From Gryganskiella cystojenkinii (lineage: Eukaryota > Mortierellomycota > Mortierellomycetes > Mortierellales > Mortierellaceae), in the NCBI GenBank assembly GCA_015852425.1, contig JAAAIG010000033.1, positions 1-64,000 on the forward strand: DNA of 64,000 bases. The letters run 5' to 3'. The translations under genes and the position numbers were made by a program. The number at the start of each line of letters is the position of its first letter. Position 1 is the first letter of the stretch. Positions 35,320-46,057 of this stretch are shown here, piece after piece. The notes beneath the pieces are model-generated. The model did no database searches, was not told where the DNA came from, and saw only the letters and a program-made list of their open reading frames with translations.

Positions 35320-36783
35320 TTAGCGCTTCTTGGGCTTAATGTCAGCATCGACCACAGAATGAAGCATAATCTTATTCTGGCTTTGTGGTAAGGCACCCTC
35401 GTGTCCCTAAAAAAGAGCGGAGCAAATTCATAAGTAAGGTAAGTATGGTGCAACGTTTCGAACCAAAAAAAACATGCAAGCAACACACACAAAAACGCCA
35501 TAAGCGTATTTCCTACCTTGTTCCAGTCATAACTGATCGCGTATGCAAAGATAGATCCGTTCCTGTTGAAACAGGTCGATGAGATCGGGCTTCCGACCTT
35601 CGAGAACCCCTTAAGCCTCTGTCTTGCATCCTTGTCCCAGTACGCAAAGCTTCCGTCTGCGCCCGCTGTCGTAAACGTATGATGGATCGGATGCCAGTTG
35701 ATAGCATTCACAGAGTACACAGTGGTCGGGTCCCTAGACTGTGGGGTCGTACCACCTTCCCGATGACACTTGAACGAGAAATTCTTGGCCGCGTCCCTGT
35801 CATCGATATATTGAATTGCAACTCTGCCCTCGATGCTGCCGACCGCATAACCGTTACCGGTCGGGAAACAAGAAACTGTCCGGGTCTGCCATTTCAAAGG
35901 ACTTGCGACCGATTTCATGGGAACTGTGGGGTTGTTGAGGTTGTAGACGAGAACATGTCGATCAGCGGTGCCCACGACCAACAAAGGGAAGACACTGTCC
36001 ATGGTATAGACTCGTTCCGGCAATGCCACGGTAGAGATGGGAGTCTGTTGACGCAAATCCCAGTATTTGATTGTCTTGTCCCAGGATCCTGTGGCGAGAA
36101 TCGGACTCGATCCAGGAGCTTCGACCCAACGGACGGCCTTGATCGGTGCCTCGTGTTGCGCCACCTGTGAAGACTGTGCAGTGGTGATGTCAAAGATCAT
36201 ACCCGTCCTATCTGCTGAGCCCGAGGCTAACTTGGTTCCGTCCTGAAGAAATTATGAGACAAGAGAATAGATGAGCAAAATTTGAAAAAAATTATCCGCT
36301 GCGCCCAAGTTGGCAAAAATGACTGGATCTTACCTTGCTCCATGCACAGCTGAGGACTGGTCCCTGATGTGAGTAAAGAGCTTTATCAACACTGGACCCG
36401 TTTGCTTGGATCTCGTAGATGCGGACCTAATATGGACAGATAAAGAAGGACGAGCGCGTATGATTAATCAGCCGAGCTGCTTTTGGATGTTTCGATTTCA
36501 TCCAACATGAAAATGTATGTGATCGAGGGTTCCGGACTCTGTACTTACGTTGTTGTCCCAGGACGCTGCTGCCAGTAAATCAGCCTGAGGAGAGAACTGG
36601 ATTTCAGAAATGCCGTCTGTAGGAGGGCGGGTAACCTAATCGCAAAGAGAAAAGTAGAAAGGCGTGAGTATATTCATAATGAGGTCGAGGTCGAAACGCC
36701 GAATTCTCCATGTCNNNNNNNNNNATCAAAAAAAAAAAAAAGAGTGAGACGATTACCTCTGTGTCTTGGAGTGTCCTGATCAT
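35320..36783 (-). CDS. RAE1: RAE1/Gle2 mRNA export WD40 protein
   Basis: The model is complement(join(35320..35406, 35517..36242, 36334..36426, 36549..36635, 36757..36783)) and gives 339 residues. The first coding exon is only 27 bases (MIRTLQDTE), joined to VTRPPTDGISEIQF, which is the usual Rae1 beginning. WD repeats follow (ATGSWDKTIKYWDLR, GTADRHVLVYNL, TAGADGSFAYWDKDA). The diagnostic FKCHRE segment and the C-terminal KIMLH.V.DADIKPKKR region match Rae1/Gle2. The protein docks on nucleoporin GLEBS motifs and helps export mRNA. The 10-N gap lies in intron 1. The length is that of the family. Confidence 0.94.
36715..36724. other. Assembly gap (10 N)
   Basis: Unknown bases within intron 1 of RAE1, next to an A-tract. 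No coding bases are affected. Confidence 0.98.
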
Positions 36784-36982
36784 TGCGAGGTGGGGCGTTA
36801 GAGTAAATGTGAGTCTTCCTTTGGCAGGAGAAGAGGGAAGGGTAAAACGCGCAAGGAGGGAATGGGAGTGGTGGTGGAGAAGGACGATGAATTCAAAAAG
36901 ACATTTTATATTTTTTTTGGTATGGTAAGGGACTTTGCCAGGCACTCTGTGATCGGAGACAAAGTATAACGTGACTATGCTG

Positions 36983-36988
36983 CACGTG
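36983..36988. promoter_or_regulatory. CACGTG element (GTCACGTG on minus strand)
   Basis: Lies in the 264-base divergent promoter of RAE1 (-) and the GSKIP-domain gene (+), 60 bases before the latter's ATG. Confidence 0.5.
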
Positions 36989-37047
36989 ACCTCTTTTTCG
37001 AACGTTGTGAACTTGTGAGTTGTGATCACCCACATGTGCCAAATCTC

Positions 37048-37533
37048 ATGAACGAATCATTCGATGCAGACACCACAGACACCATGGCTGAAATGATCCC
37101 AGATCTGACTCACTACGCTCAGGGACTCGACTCTACCACGTTCCCTCTCAAAGTGTCAGAATCCAGGGAACATGATGCGAACCATCTTTCCGCCCAATTC
37201 ACCATTGTCACAAAAGAGACTCTCACCGCAGAGCTTGCCCTGGACGGACGCGGGTTTAAAGTCTTGACGGTGAATCGATCCTCGGATTATTCTGCAGAGA
37301 AAGAGCCTTTGAATGAGAGGCAGCAGAAAGCAGTGTCCGGCCATGTATACGAAACCATCGAGGCTCTTTTGATGGCGCTCAGTCCTGCGTTTGAAGAATT
37401 CTTTGGTCAGGAACTCATACGAAAGCTCTCGTCCACAGACTCCTGGGATCGATTCCAACGGGAAGACTCTGACTCTGAGAGCATAGAAGAACAATCAGAG
37501 GATCTTGGTGGCCATCCACCACTGCCAGAATAA
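37048..37533 (+). CDS. GSKIP-domain protein
   Basis: A single exon of 161 residues starting at the ATG at 37048; another in-frame ATG at 37084 is possible. The core reads as a GSKIP domain: a beta-strand region (LTAELALDGRGFKVLTV) followed by the helical motif VYETIEALLMALSPAFEEFF ahead of GQELIRKL, which parallels the human form around its LSPAYREAF segment. In animals GSKIP binds GSK3-beta and PKA regulatory subunits. In fungi the same fold occurs alone or in the Clu1 protein. The C-terminus is acidic. Function here is inferred from the fold only. Confidence 0.75.
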   Translation: MNESFDADTTDTMAEMIPDLTHYAQGLDSTTFPLKVSESREHDANHLSAQFTIVTKETLTAELALDGRGFKVLTVNRSSDYSAEKEPLNERQQKAVSGHVYETIEALLMALSPAFEEFFGQELIRKLSSTDSWDRFQREDSDSESIEEQSEDLGGHPPLPE

Positions 37534-37827
37534 AATATAAAAAAAAAGAGAAAAAAAAGAAAAAGCGCAAAGAAGCAAGACCTAGAGAATGACATGAGGT
37601 TTTATTTACATGGTTTGATGATGACCCCAAGGTAAAAAACTTTTTTTCGAGACAAGAACTGAAAGAAAAAAAATGGATGAGAGCATGAGGAAAGGGAAGA
37701 AAAAAAAAGGAAGAAAGAGAGTCCTCGTCTGGGACGAATAAAAAAGGGGGGGAGGGAGGAGATCGGTGACACAGAGCAGGGTATCAGGGGGCGAGTGATG
37801 AGAGCGTGGGAACAGAGAACGGATTGA

Positions 37828-40298
37828 CTATTGGGCGCCTTGTTGCTGCTGCTGTTGTTGGTACCAAGATGGATGTTGATGGTGCTGCTGGTGGAGTTGA
37901 TAGCCTGGTCGTTGGTTCACAACCGAAGCAAGTCCTGCTTGATGCATCGATGGCGAAGGAGGATGGGAAGAGGCTCGGCTGTTGAGGGATGTAGGGGTCA
38001 ACATCGAAGCTGGGGTCATCAGTGGTGAGGCTCGCATCATAGTCGATGGTGCTCCTGAACTAGCCGCAGATGAGAAACCGCGCGTATCAATTGTCGGGTA
38101 GTGAGGGAAGTTACTGCTCTCATAGCCGTAAGCAGGTGTCGGGTAAGAGTAAGGGTGGCTCGGATCCATCCTTTGAGAAGAAGGTGAGGCGATTCCGAGA
38201 TTATACCGGAATGCCTGTACAATCTCTTCTAGAGTTTGTTGTCGGTCATTGGGGTCTTCACTCCACGCCTTTGTATAGATCTGGTAATACCACTCAGGGG
38301 TGCCGTCGATGCGGCTCTCACGCATGCCTGGACTAAATGTCGAGGGATCCTTGAACGGATACCGGCCTGCCAAGATGAACCAGTAGAGGACGCCCAAAGC
38401 AAAGATGTCGCACCGGATATCATACCGGGGACGGTTCTTGGACATGCGCTCTGGCGCCATGAACTGCCATACGCCTCCAAACTGTTGACTCGAGACCTGA
38501 TTCTTATTGTCACGGATACGTCGGAGACCAAAGTCCGTGAGCCTGGCTCGGTATCGTCCTTGGTTCGGCTGAGGGTTAGGTCGGAGATCGATCAAGATGT
38601 TTTTCGGATGCAAGTCGCCATGGTGATATCCACATTTCAAAAGATGGTCCAGACCGACAGCAATGTCCATGGCGAGATACAGCTTGTCGGTCAGCGTAGG
38701 TGCCTCGAGCAGATCCTTGGGCTTTTCCAAAAGTTTGGTGAGGTCTCCGTGTTCGTAATACTGCATGATCATGAACCGGTCACCCTTGCGTTCGTCTTCG
38801 CTGTTGCGGATGGCGATTCCATAGAACTGAACAATGTTGTCGTGCTGTTTGCACTGGCTCATCACCTCAACCTGTTATTTTTGGAAGCACAAACGAGATG
38901 GATGGAGAAAAAAGAAAACAATTACACAAGCAAACGCACAAGCGAAAAGAGCACAAAGAAGCATTGTTAGTCTTGAACAACCCAACAGGCGGTCAGTCCA
39001 CATGGACACAACAAACAACAAACAACGGGAACAACAACGGCAGCCAGCAAAAGGGTCGCAGCAGCACTTCATTGTCTCGTGAGAAAGCATGAACGCCGCA
39101 TAATTCCACGAGTTAATACCTCTTTGTCAAACAACTTGATGATCTTTTCGGGTTTGTGCTTTGTATCGATAAGAGACTTGAGGATGACATAGGTTTGGTG
39201 CAACTGCCAGAATGCACGTCGAATTTCCCCGTTGCCACCAGTTGCGATCCTTTGGCGTTGTGAGAACTCGCTCAGGTAGTCAAAATGAGCGACGGGCGGG
39301 ATATTGGTCGGGATCATGTTCAGGACCGAGGCCACAAAGAAATCATCCGAGAGAGAACCCTCGGGACAGTCGCCAGATGGAGGAGAGATCGAAGGCGAGG
39401 GCGAAAGGGGAACCATGCGCGGACTTTTTGTATATTCGTTTTGTTGTTGCTGCAGGTGGGGTGGGAAATAACCCGCGGCGGTCGAGTTCCCGTAATCGAG
39501 GGAGGGCATCTCTGTGTCAGGCGTCCCACCATACGAATTTGCGGGCCAGGCGGGAGAGGATGGAGCGGAAGAAGCTGAGGTCGGGTGAGCAATAGGTTGA
39601 CCCTGGAAGTACCTCTGCTGCTGTTGTGGTTGTTGCTGTTGCCGAAGGGTTTGTTGGTGATACGGCTGCTGTCCCTGGAGAGGCTGCTGAGGTGCAGCAG
39701 ATGGTGCATGGGCGGGATGACTCAGCCTTTGTTGTTGATGTTGCTGTTGATCCTGCTGACGATGGAATGGAGAATCGTCCTCGAGAGACTGTTGCTGCTG
39801 TTGCATCTGCTCAAGCTGGAGTTGATAGTGGCGCTGTTGCTCGAGAGGGTTGTTTGCGTTCGGGTTATTGCGAGGGTTGATTCTGCTTTCGAAGTTCATG
39901 TTTTGACTCTGGGTAGAGTTTTCAGAATGACTCAGACTGGGCATGGACGACATGGACATGTCCTCGGTCTGGATCTGCTGCGTAGGATAGCTAGTTGCGT
40001 TGTTGTTGTTATTTTGGTTGCCATAGTAATGATAATGGTTTGCGGTTGCGGTTGGATAGTTGGTATTGCTGTGATTGCTACTCCCAGGAGTGTATGTAGT
40101 TTGAGGTTGATAGGGTTGCTGTTGTTGCAGGTTATTTTGAAAAGGTAGATTATGCTGGTGAGGTTGAGGGATGGGCAATGGAATCAGACGAGGCGAACGA
40201 GGAATCGGCTGTTGTTGTTGCCGAGGGGATGGGAACTGTTGGTGCTGATGCTGTGGAGAGTAGTACCCATAAGGGTTGGACCCAGACGGAGAGTGCAT
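37828..40298 (-). CDS. Protein kinase (TKL/Tyr-kinase-like) with Q-rich N-terminus
   Basis: The model is complement(join(37828..38871, 39120..40298)) and gives 740 residues. The first 270 residues are glutamine-, proline- and asparagine-rich. The kinase domain runs from about 345 to 620. The glycine loop is ATGGNGEIRRAFW, the ATP-anchoring Lys374 is in YVILKSL, the catalytic loop is HHGDLHPKN (Asp479), the metal Asp506 is in LTDFGL, and MAPE is present. All catalytic residues are kept, but the HRD arginine is Gly, so activation-loop control is probably of the non-RD kind. Kinases with HGDLHPKN are abundant in early-diverging fungi. The 38872-39119 intron is 248 bases. The C-terminal tail is again low-complexity. 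Substrate unknown. Confidence 0.87.
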
Positions 40299-40470
40299 TT
40301 TTCTTTTTCTTTTGTTTATCAATGATGCTGTCGAGAATGGTTGCGGATATCGATAAGGAATGAGGAAGAAAAAAAGAGAACATTAAAGACTGGCAAAGCA
40401 CCCATGGCAGCAGCGCAATATGACCCATGGGTGACTCGAGCGGGGATGCTTTGTCCCTGGAAAAAAAAGT

Positions 40471-40476
40471 CACGTG
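40471..40476. promoter_or_regulatory. CACGTG element (GTCACGTG)
   Basis: Lies 173 bases before the kinase start and 344 before the copper ATPase start. Confidence 0.5.
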
Positions 40477-40646
40477 CATGCGGGAGGAAATTTTAGGGTT
40501 TGAAATGCGCTGTTGTCCTTCACGCCGTGCGCGAATTCGAAAACCGAGTCCTTCCTTTCTTGGGTGGCAATCTCTTTTTCAATCCCGGTGTTCGATTTCA
40601 TTCTTGAAAGGACGCAATCAACGCATCGGACATTTACTCATTCTTG

Positions 40647-40654
40647 TATAAATA
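40647..40654 (+). promoter_or_regulatory. TATA box (TATAAATA)
   Basis: Perfect TATAAATA 166 bases before the copper ATPase ATG, followed by a CT-rich leader where transcription probably starts. Confidence 0.6.
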
Positions 40655-40819
40655 CTCTCCCTCTCTCCTTCTCGTCTCCTTCTTTATACGACATCAACAA
40701 TATCAACGCAACAACATATATACCCCAACAAACATTTCATTCATCACTCTACTTAAAGCCTCGTCTCCTTTCTCTATTTCTCTCACTCCCGCTCTCCTTC
40801 TTTCAAAAAAACACATACA

Positions 40820-43800
40820 ATGACCTCCTTCATCGTCACTGAACCAACACCAGCCTCACTCTCAAAGGCCACGGTCTCGATCCAGGGTATGACCTGTGCG
40901 AGCTGTGTCCGCGCCATTGAAACCTCCCTCCAAGCTCTTCCAAGCGTCCAGCCCGGATCGGTCTCTGTGAACTTGCTTCTTGGCCAAGCCACTCTCAAGG
41001 CCTCACCCCTCCTCTGTCCGCCTGACCTGATCGCAGAGACGATCGAGAATGCAGGATATGAATCTTCGCTCCCTCGATATGCTGATGCCATCTCCTCGTT
41101 CTCCTCGTCCACTTCTGCTGCAAAGAGTGAAATTAACACAATCTATTCCGATCGAGTCAACAGCAATCGATACAAGGCATCCCTCACCATCTCCCATATG
41201 TTTTGCTCCTCTTGTACCTCCAAGGTTGAATCCCTCTTGAAATCCCTTCACGGTGTCATCCCTACCTCTATTCAAGTCTCACTCGCAACTGGAAACGCTC
41301 AGTTTGAATACCGCACGAAGATGTCGTCTGACTCGACTTCCACCATCATCTCCTCCTACTCAATCTCGGAAAAGATCAGGGACCTGGGATTCGAAGCCAA
41401 TCATATCAAGATCGAAGCTCTTCCAGACGATGATGATGGAAAGACCATGGCTAGCCTTATCGAAAAGGACCCCTCTGGAATCAATGCAGGTACAGGGACG
41501 ACAACCACCAGACTGGACATCTCAGGCATGACCTGCGCTAGCTGTGTCAGTGCCATTGAAAGTAAGTAAACGAGTTATCCTTTTTTCTTACCATGTCTAT
41601 CGTGTCTCGAACATACAAGCTAACTATCAACTTTCTTTTCTCTTCTTTTCTTTTCTTTTCTTTCCCTTAGCCTCCTTGATGGGTCTCAAGGGCATCGTTC
41701 AAGTCCAGGTCAACCTACTCGCGAAATCCGGTGTGATCGTTCACGATCCCACCATCATCGGCGTCCGCGACTTGATCACAGCCGTCGAAGATACCGGATT
41801 CGATGTCTCCCTAGCAGCCGATGACGCCGTCTTGAACAGGAATGCGCTTCAGGACAAGATCAAACGGGAAGAGCTCTTACTTCGTCGCCGTCTCCTCCTA
41901 TCTTTGGTCTTTGCCATTCCCATGTTTATTGTTTCTATGGTCATGATGATGATGCTCCCGAAATCCAACTCAGTTCGTCAAGGACTTATGCGCGAGGTGA
42001 TTCCTGGATTGAGGATTCAGGACATCGTCATGTTTATCCTCGCCACCCCTGTCCAATTTTGGCTCGCGCAACCTTTCTACCGTAAGGCGTATCGCGCCCT
42101 TCGCTATACCCGAACTGCCAACATGGAGACTCTTGTCGCCCTGGGAACCAGTGTCGCCTATTTCGCCTCTCTCGGAAGCATCATTGCCGCCATGGCCACC
42201 TCAAAGCCGCAACATCAAATGGACATGGGCAAGCCTTCAACATCGGGAGTCGACTTTTTCGAGACTTCCGTCTTTTTGGTCACGTTTATTAACCTCGGCA
42301 AATGGCTCGAGGCCATGGCCAAAGGCAAGACTGCAGAGACAATCACGAAACTTATGGACCTCCAACCCGACACTGCTACCTTGGTCAGACCCGACGAGAC
42401 CCTGGAAGAGATCCCCGCGTCCCTAATTCAGGTCGGTGATATCCTCCTCGTCAACGCTGGTGGTCGCATTCCCTGTGATGGTTTGCTTTGGAAGGGCAAC
42501 ACGATGGTGGACGAGGCCATGATCACGGGAGAGTCTCTCCCAGTACAAAAGACGGAGCGCAAGAGCGCTCTTATCAGTGCCTCCATCAACCTCACGTCCA
42601 GTATTCAGGTCAAAGCCACCAAGGTTGGCAAGGACACGACACTCTCTCGAATTATTCAATTGGTTCAGGATGCACAGGCGAGTCCCAAGGCGCCGATCGA
42701 GGCCCTCGGTGACAAGATTTCTGGAGTCTTTGTCCCCGCTGTAATCATCCTCGCTCTTTTGACGTTCACTGGTTGGGCCGTTGCTGGTTCTCGCGGAGCG
42801 ATCCCTGAAAGTTGGCTGCCCGAGGGCGAGAGCTACTGGATCTATGCGACCCTTTATGCCGTTGCTGTCCTGGTCATTGCCTGTCCCTGTGCTCTTGGCC
42901 TCGCTTCTCCTGCTGCAGTCATGGTCGGTACTGGTGTCGCAGCCAAACATGGTATCCTTGTTAAAGGTGGTGGATTCGCTCTCGAGATGGCCAAGCGACT
43001 CGATATCGTTGTCTTTGACAAAACTGGAACGTTGACGACCGGCAAGCCCAAGTGGACCGACTCTTGGATTCTCCCTGCGTCGAATCAGCAGGACAGAGAG
43101 ATTATTCTTCAGATCCTTGGTAAAGTCGAGGCTGGAAGTAGCCACCCTGTTGCACTCGCTGTCGCCAGGGGAGCTGCGGAACAGATCTACGGTACCCCTA
43201 TCGTCGACGACGGCGATGAGCAGAATGAGCAAGATTTTTCCGCCGTGTTGCAGAAGCAATTTAACCACGTCAAGGTTGCGCACATGCGTGAAGTCGCTGG
43301 CCGTGGTCTCTCCGCGACTTTGACTCTGGCAAACCCTCTGACGGTCGAAGGTTATGGTCAATTTCGAGCCCTTAATGTCTTGGTCGGAAACGAGAAGTGG
43401 ATGCAGGAGAACAATGCTCATTACCCGACCCAATCCTCCAAAGATGATCGAGAGGCTGAGCTTGGACGATGGCAGTCTGAGGGTAAATCTGTGGTCCTGT
43501 GCGCAATCAGTCCAGCGATCAACAATGGTGGCGATTCCTCTTCCCAGCTGAACGACAGGGTCTCCCTCGATGCTGCGACAATAGTCAGTGGAAGCACTTG
43601 CAAGTGCGAGCTCTGTGAGTGTATTGATTGCAACTGCACATCCAACCCGGGTGCGGTCAACATTCCCTGGATTGTGGCCCAGGTTGCTGTGGCGGATACG
43701 GCTCGTCCCGAAGCAGCTCAGGTGATTGCAGGACTTCGGGCTCAAGGAATCGAGACGTGGATGTTGACCGGTGATCACCCAACGACGGCTCAGACAATTG

Positions 43801-44405
43801 CACGTCAGCTCGGAATCTCGCAAGTCATTGCGGGCGTTCTTCCAGAAGACAAGGCTGCTAAGGTGCGTCAGTTGCAACAGGCCGGTCGTCCTCAGTCCTC
43901 GTCTCGTTGGCTCAGGAGTAAGAAGGATCAAAAGGACGGAAACTCGGTTGAACTGCCCAGCATGCGCTCGTCGAATTCCTCTTCAAGACCCTATCAATCC
44001 ATGCGTCCAGCGATTGTGGCTATGGTCGGTGATGGAATCAATGATTCTCCAGCGTTGGCTCAATCTAACTTGGGCATATCTGTTGGATCTGCAACCGATA
44101 TTGCCATCGAGGCGGCCTCGATTGTCCTGCTTCGTGACACCCTCACGGATTTGTTGGTGATGAGAGATCTGGCCAAGACGGTCGTGCGACGCATCCAGAT
44201 CAACTTTTTATGGGCATTCATGTACAACGTCGTGATGATCCCGATCGCGGCGGGAGTCCTTGTCGCATGGTCGAGATCTGCAGTCATTGGACCCTCCTGG
44301 GCAGGATTGGCCATGGCCGCCTCGAGTGTCAGTGTCGTGCTTTCGAGTTTGAGATTGAGAGCCTACAAGTACAAGGCTCCCAAGGTGTCAAGTTCTGCTT
44401 TGTAG
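40820..44405 (+). CDS. CCC2: Copper-transporting P1B-type ATPase (Ccc2/ATP7-like)
   Basis: The model joins 40820..41561 and 41671..44405 and gives 1158 residues. Three N-terminal heavy-metal-binding domains are visible: GMTCASC (Cys26/Cys29), a variant SHMFCSSC (Cys129/Cys132) and GMTCASC (Cys239/Cys242). The pump core has TGES (533-536), the membrane CPC (652-654), the phosphorylated Asp697 in DKTGTLT, and GDGIND (1034-1039). The enzyme moves Cu(I) out of the cytosol, into the Golgi in Ccc2-type proteins, to load copper enzymes. Unusual is a cysteine cluster CKCELCECIDCNC at 891-903 inside the cytoplasmic nucleotide-binding/phosphorylation part. The promoter has a TATA box, in keeping with an inducible gene. 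Confidence 0.95.
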
Positions 44406-44822
44406 ACAAAAAAAAAAAAAAATTAAATAGACTTATTTAAAAACAAACACACCTCCATGTTATTCTTGGTGGAGAAAAAGAAAAAGAAGAAGAGAGAAAA
44501 ATAAACAAAATACATATGCGGGCTTTTTGCTGTTGACAAAAGACTTCAGGGTTCGCTGCAAAGTGTCACCCGAGTCGACATGGATCCAGTGATATTCTCG
44601 AGCACAAGATATTATTTTGCCACTAAAAGTCTTTTTTGATCCGCGTTTCATATGAATTCGGTGGCTTGTCTCTCGAAGGCGATGCTTTCATTTCAATGGA
44701 TGTCTTCATTCTCTCTTTGTCTCTTCTTCTCATCGACATCGACATACATCCATCAGGAAGCAAGCAACCTCGGACCATCGCCAGGAGCACAAATTACAGC
44801 TCTCATCAAAATAATAACTATA
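44406..44822. promoter_or_regulatory. Intergenic region, copper ATPase / RBM42
   Basis: 417 bases between two plus-strand genes. From 44652 the frame of RBM42 is open with an upstream ATG, giving a possible 57-residue N-terminal extension. I treat it as leader because the extension is not like an RBM42 N-terminus. Confidence 0.45.
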
Positions 44823-45919
44823 ATGTCCTACGCCAACGGAACAGCAGGAGCAGGGGCAGGAGTGGGGGGTATGCCTCAGTACACGCCAGAAGAGATTGCC
44901 TACTGGGCATCACAGGGTTACGTCCTTGACACATCAGCTACCACCACTGCTGCTGTCGATCCTGCTGCTGCCTACTATAGCGCACAACCACCACAACAAC
45001 AATCACAGCCCTATGGACCAACCTACCCATCAATACCGTCTTCCTCGTCATCAACCTACGGAGCCGGATCCTACAACACGAACAGGTCCTATGGCGGAGG
45101 AGGTCGAGGCTATCATCATCATCAAAACAACATCATCAACCCAGAGCCTGAGGATTTCAACAAGCTCTTTGTTGATCCCAAGAAACAGCAGGAGGAGGCC
45201 GCCGCTGCAGCTGCCAAGGCAGAAGAAGAGGCTGCCGCCGAAAAGGCAAAAGCCGCTGCCACTGTTATCAGAAAGGCCGCTGGACAAACCTGGGAAGACT
45301 CCACCCTACTGGATTTCGACGAAAGTAAGTGCTCTTTTGTTTTATATCGACAGTGACTATGATAGCAGAGCTATTTTTCTTGTTTTCTAACTACTTTTTT
45401 TGCCATCACGTTCTAGACGACTTTCGGCTGTTTGCAGGTGATTTGGGAAACGAGGTCACGGACGACTTGTTGACAAAGACATTTTCAAAATACCCCTCCT
45501 TCTTGAAGGCTAAGGTCGTCCGGGACAAGAGGACGCAAAAGAGTAAAGGATACGGATTCATCTCCTTTGCCGAGCCAGACGATTTCGCAAGGGCCTGGAA
45601 AGAAATGGATGGTAAGTTAAACATGAAAATATTGCCTAGTGATCAAAGGCCTTATGACGTCTGTATCATCTCGGACTCTCATGCTCGATTATATCTAACG
45701 CTTCTGCTCTGCGCCTCTGCTTTCATCTGTTCTCTCATCTCAGGAAAATATGTCGGAAACAGACCCATCAAGCTAAGAAAGAGTCAATGGAAGGATCGTA
45801 ACGTGGAGATTGTTCGGGAACCCAAGGCTGCACGTGGACCCTACGATCCCGAGGCCTTGACCCGAAAGGAACGAGCCAAACCCTACAAGGTCAAGAAACT
45901 GAACAATGCAGGAAAGTAA
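44823..45919 (+). CDS. RBM42: RBM42-type RNA-binding protein
   Basis: The model joins 44823..45324, 45417..45611 and 45744..45919 and gives 290 residues. The N-terminal half is Pro/Gln/Tyr-rich, then an Ala/Glu/Lys helix (about 120-150) leads to AAGQTWEDSTLLDFDEN. A single RRM follows (about 168-250) with RNP2 RLFAGDLG and RNP1 KGYGFISF. The end WKDRNVEIV through RKERAKPYKVKK is characteristic of the RBM42 group. Animal RBM42 works in splicing and with hnRNP K; the fungal role is not established. Introns 1 and 2 flank the RRM core exon in matching phase. Confidence 0.88.
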
Positions 45920-45933
45920 GACACTGAAACAAA

Positions 45934-45939
45934 AATAAA
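45934..45939 (+). terminator. AATAAA polyadenylation signal
   Basis: Canonical hexamer 15 bases after the RBM42 stop, in the 138-base convergent gap. Confidence 0.45.
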
Positions 45940-46057
45940 ACTGAAAAAAAAACACCCCTTCGTGCCTCAGAAAGGAAGAAAATTACGGCCGTGTTTTTGA
46001 CATTTAAATTATATGATTTATGCCTGATGCTGTGCCTTCGACACACGAGGTTCTACT

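Larger units (their letters stand above)
40299..40819. promoter_or_regulatory. Divergent promoter, kinase (-) / copper ATPase (+)
   Basis: 521 bases carrying GTCACGTG at 40469-40476, a TATAAATA box at 40647-40654 facing the copper ATPase, and a pyrimidine-rich leader at 40655-40805. Confidence 0.6.

Noticed and set aside
36983..36988. CACGTG as a phosphate-response (Pho4) site
   Set aside because: The phosphate transporter's own promoter has no CACGTG that I could find, so the element does not track phosphate genes in this window.
42423..43931. 502-residue minus-strand frame opposite the copper ATPase
   Set aside because: It mirrors the strongly biased coding strand of a clear ATPase; long antisense frames are expected there.
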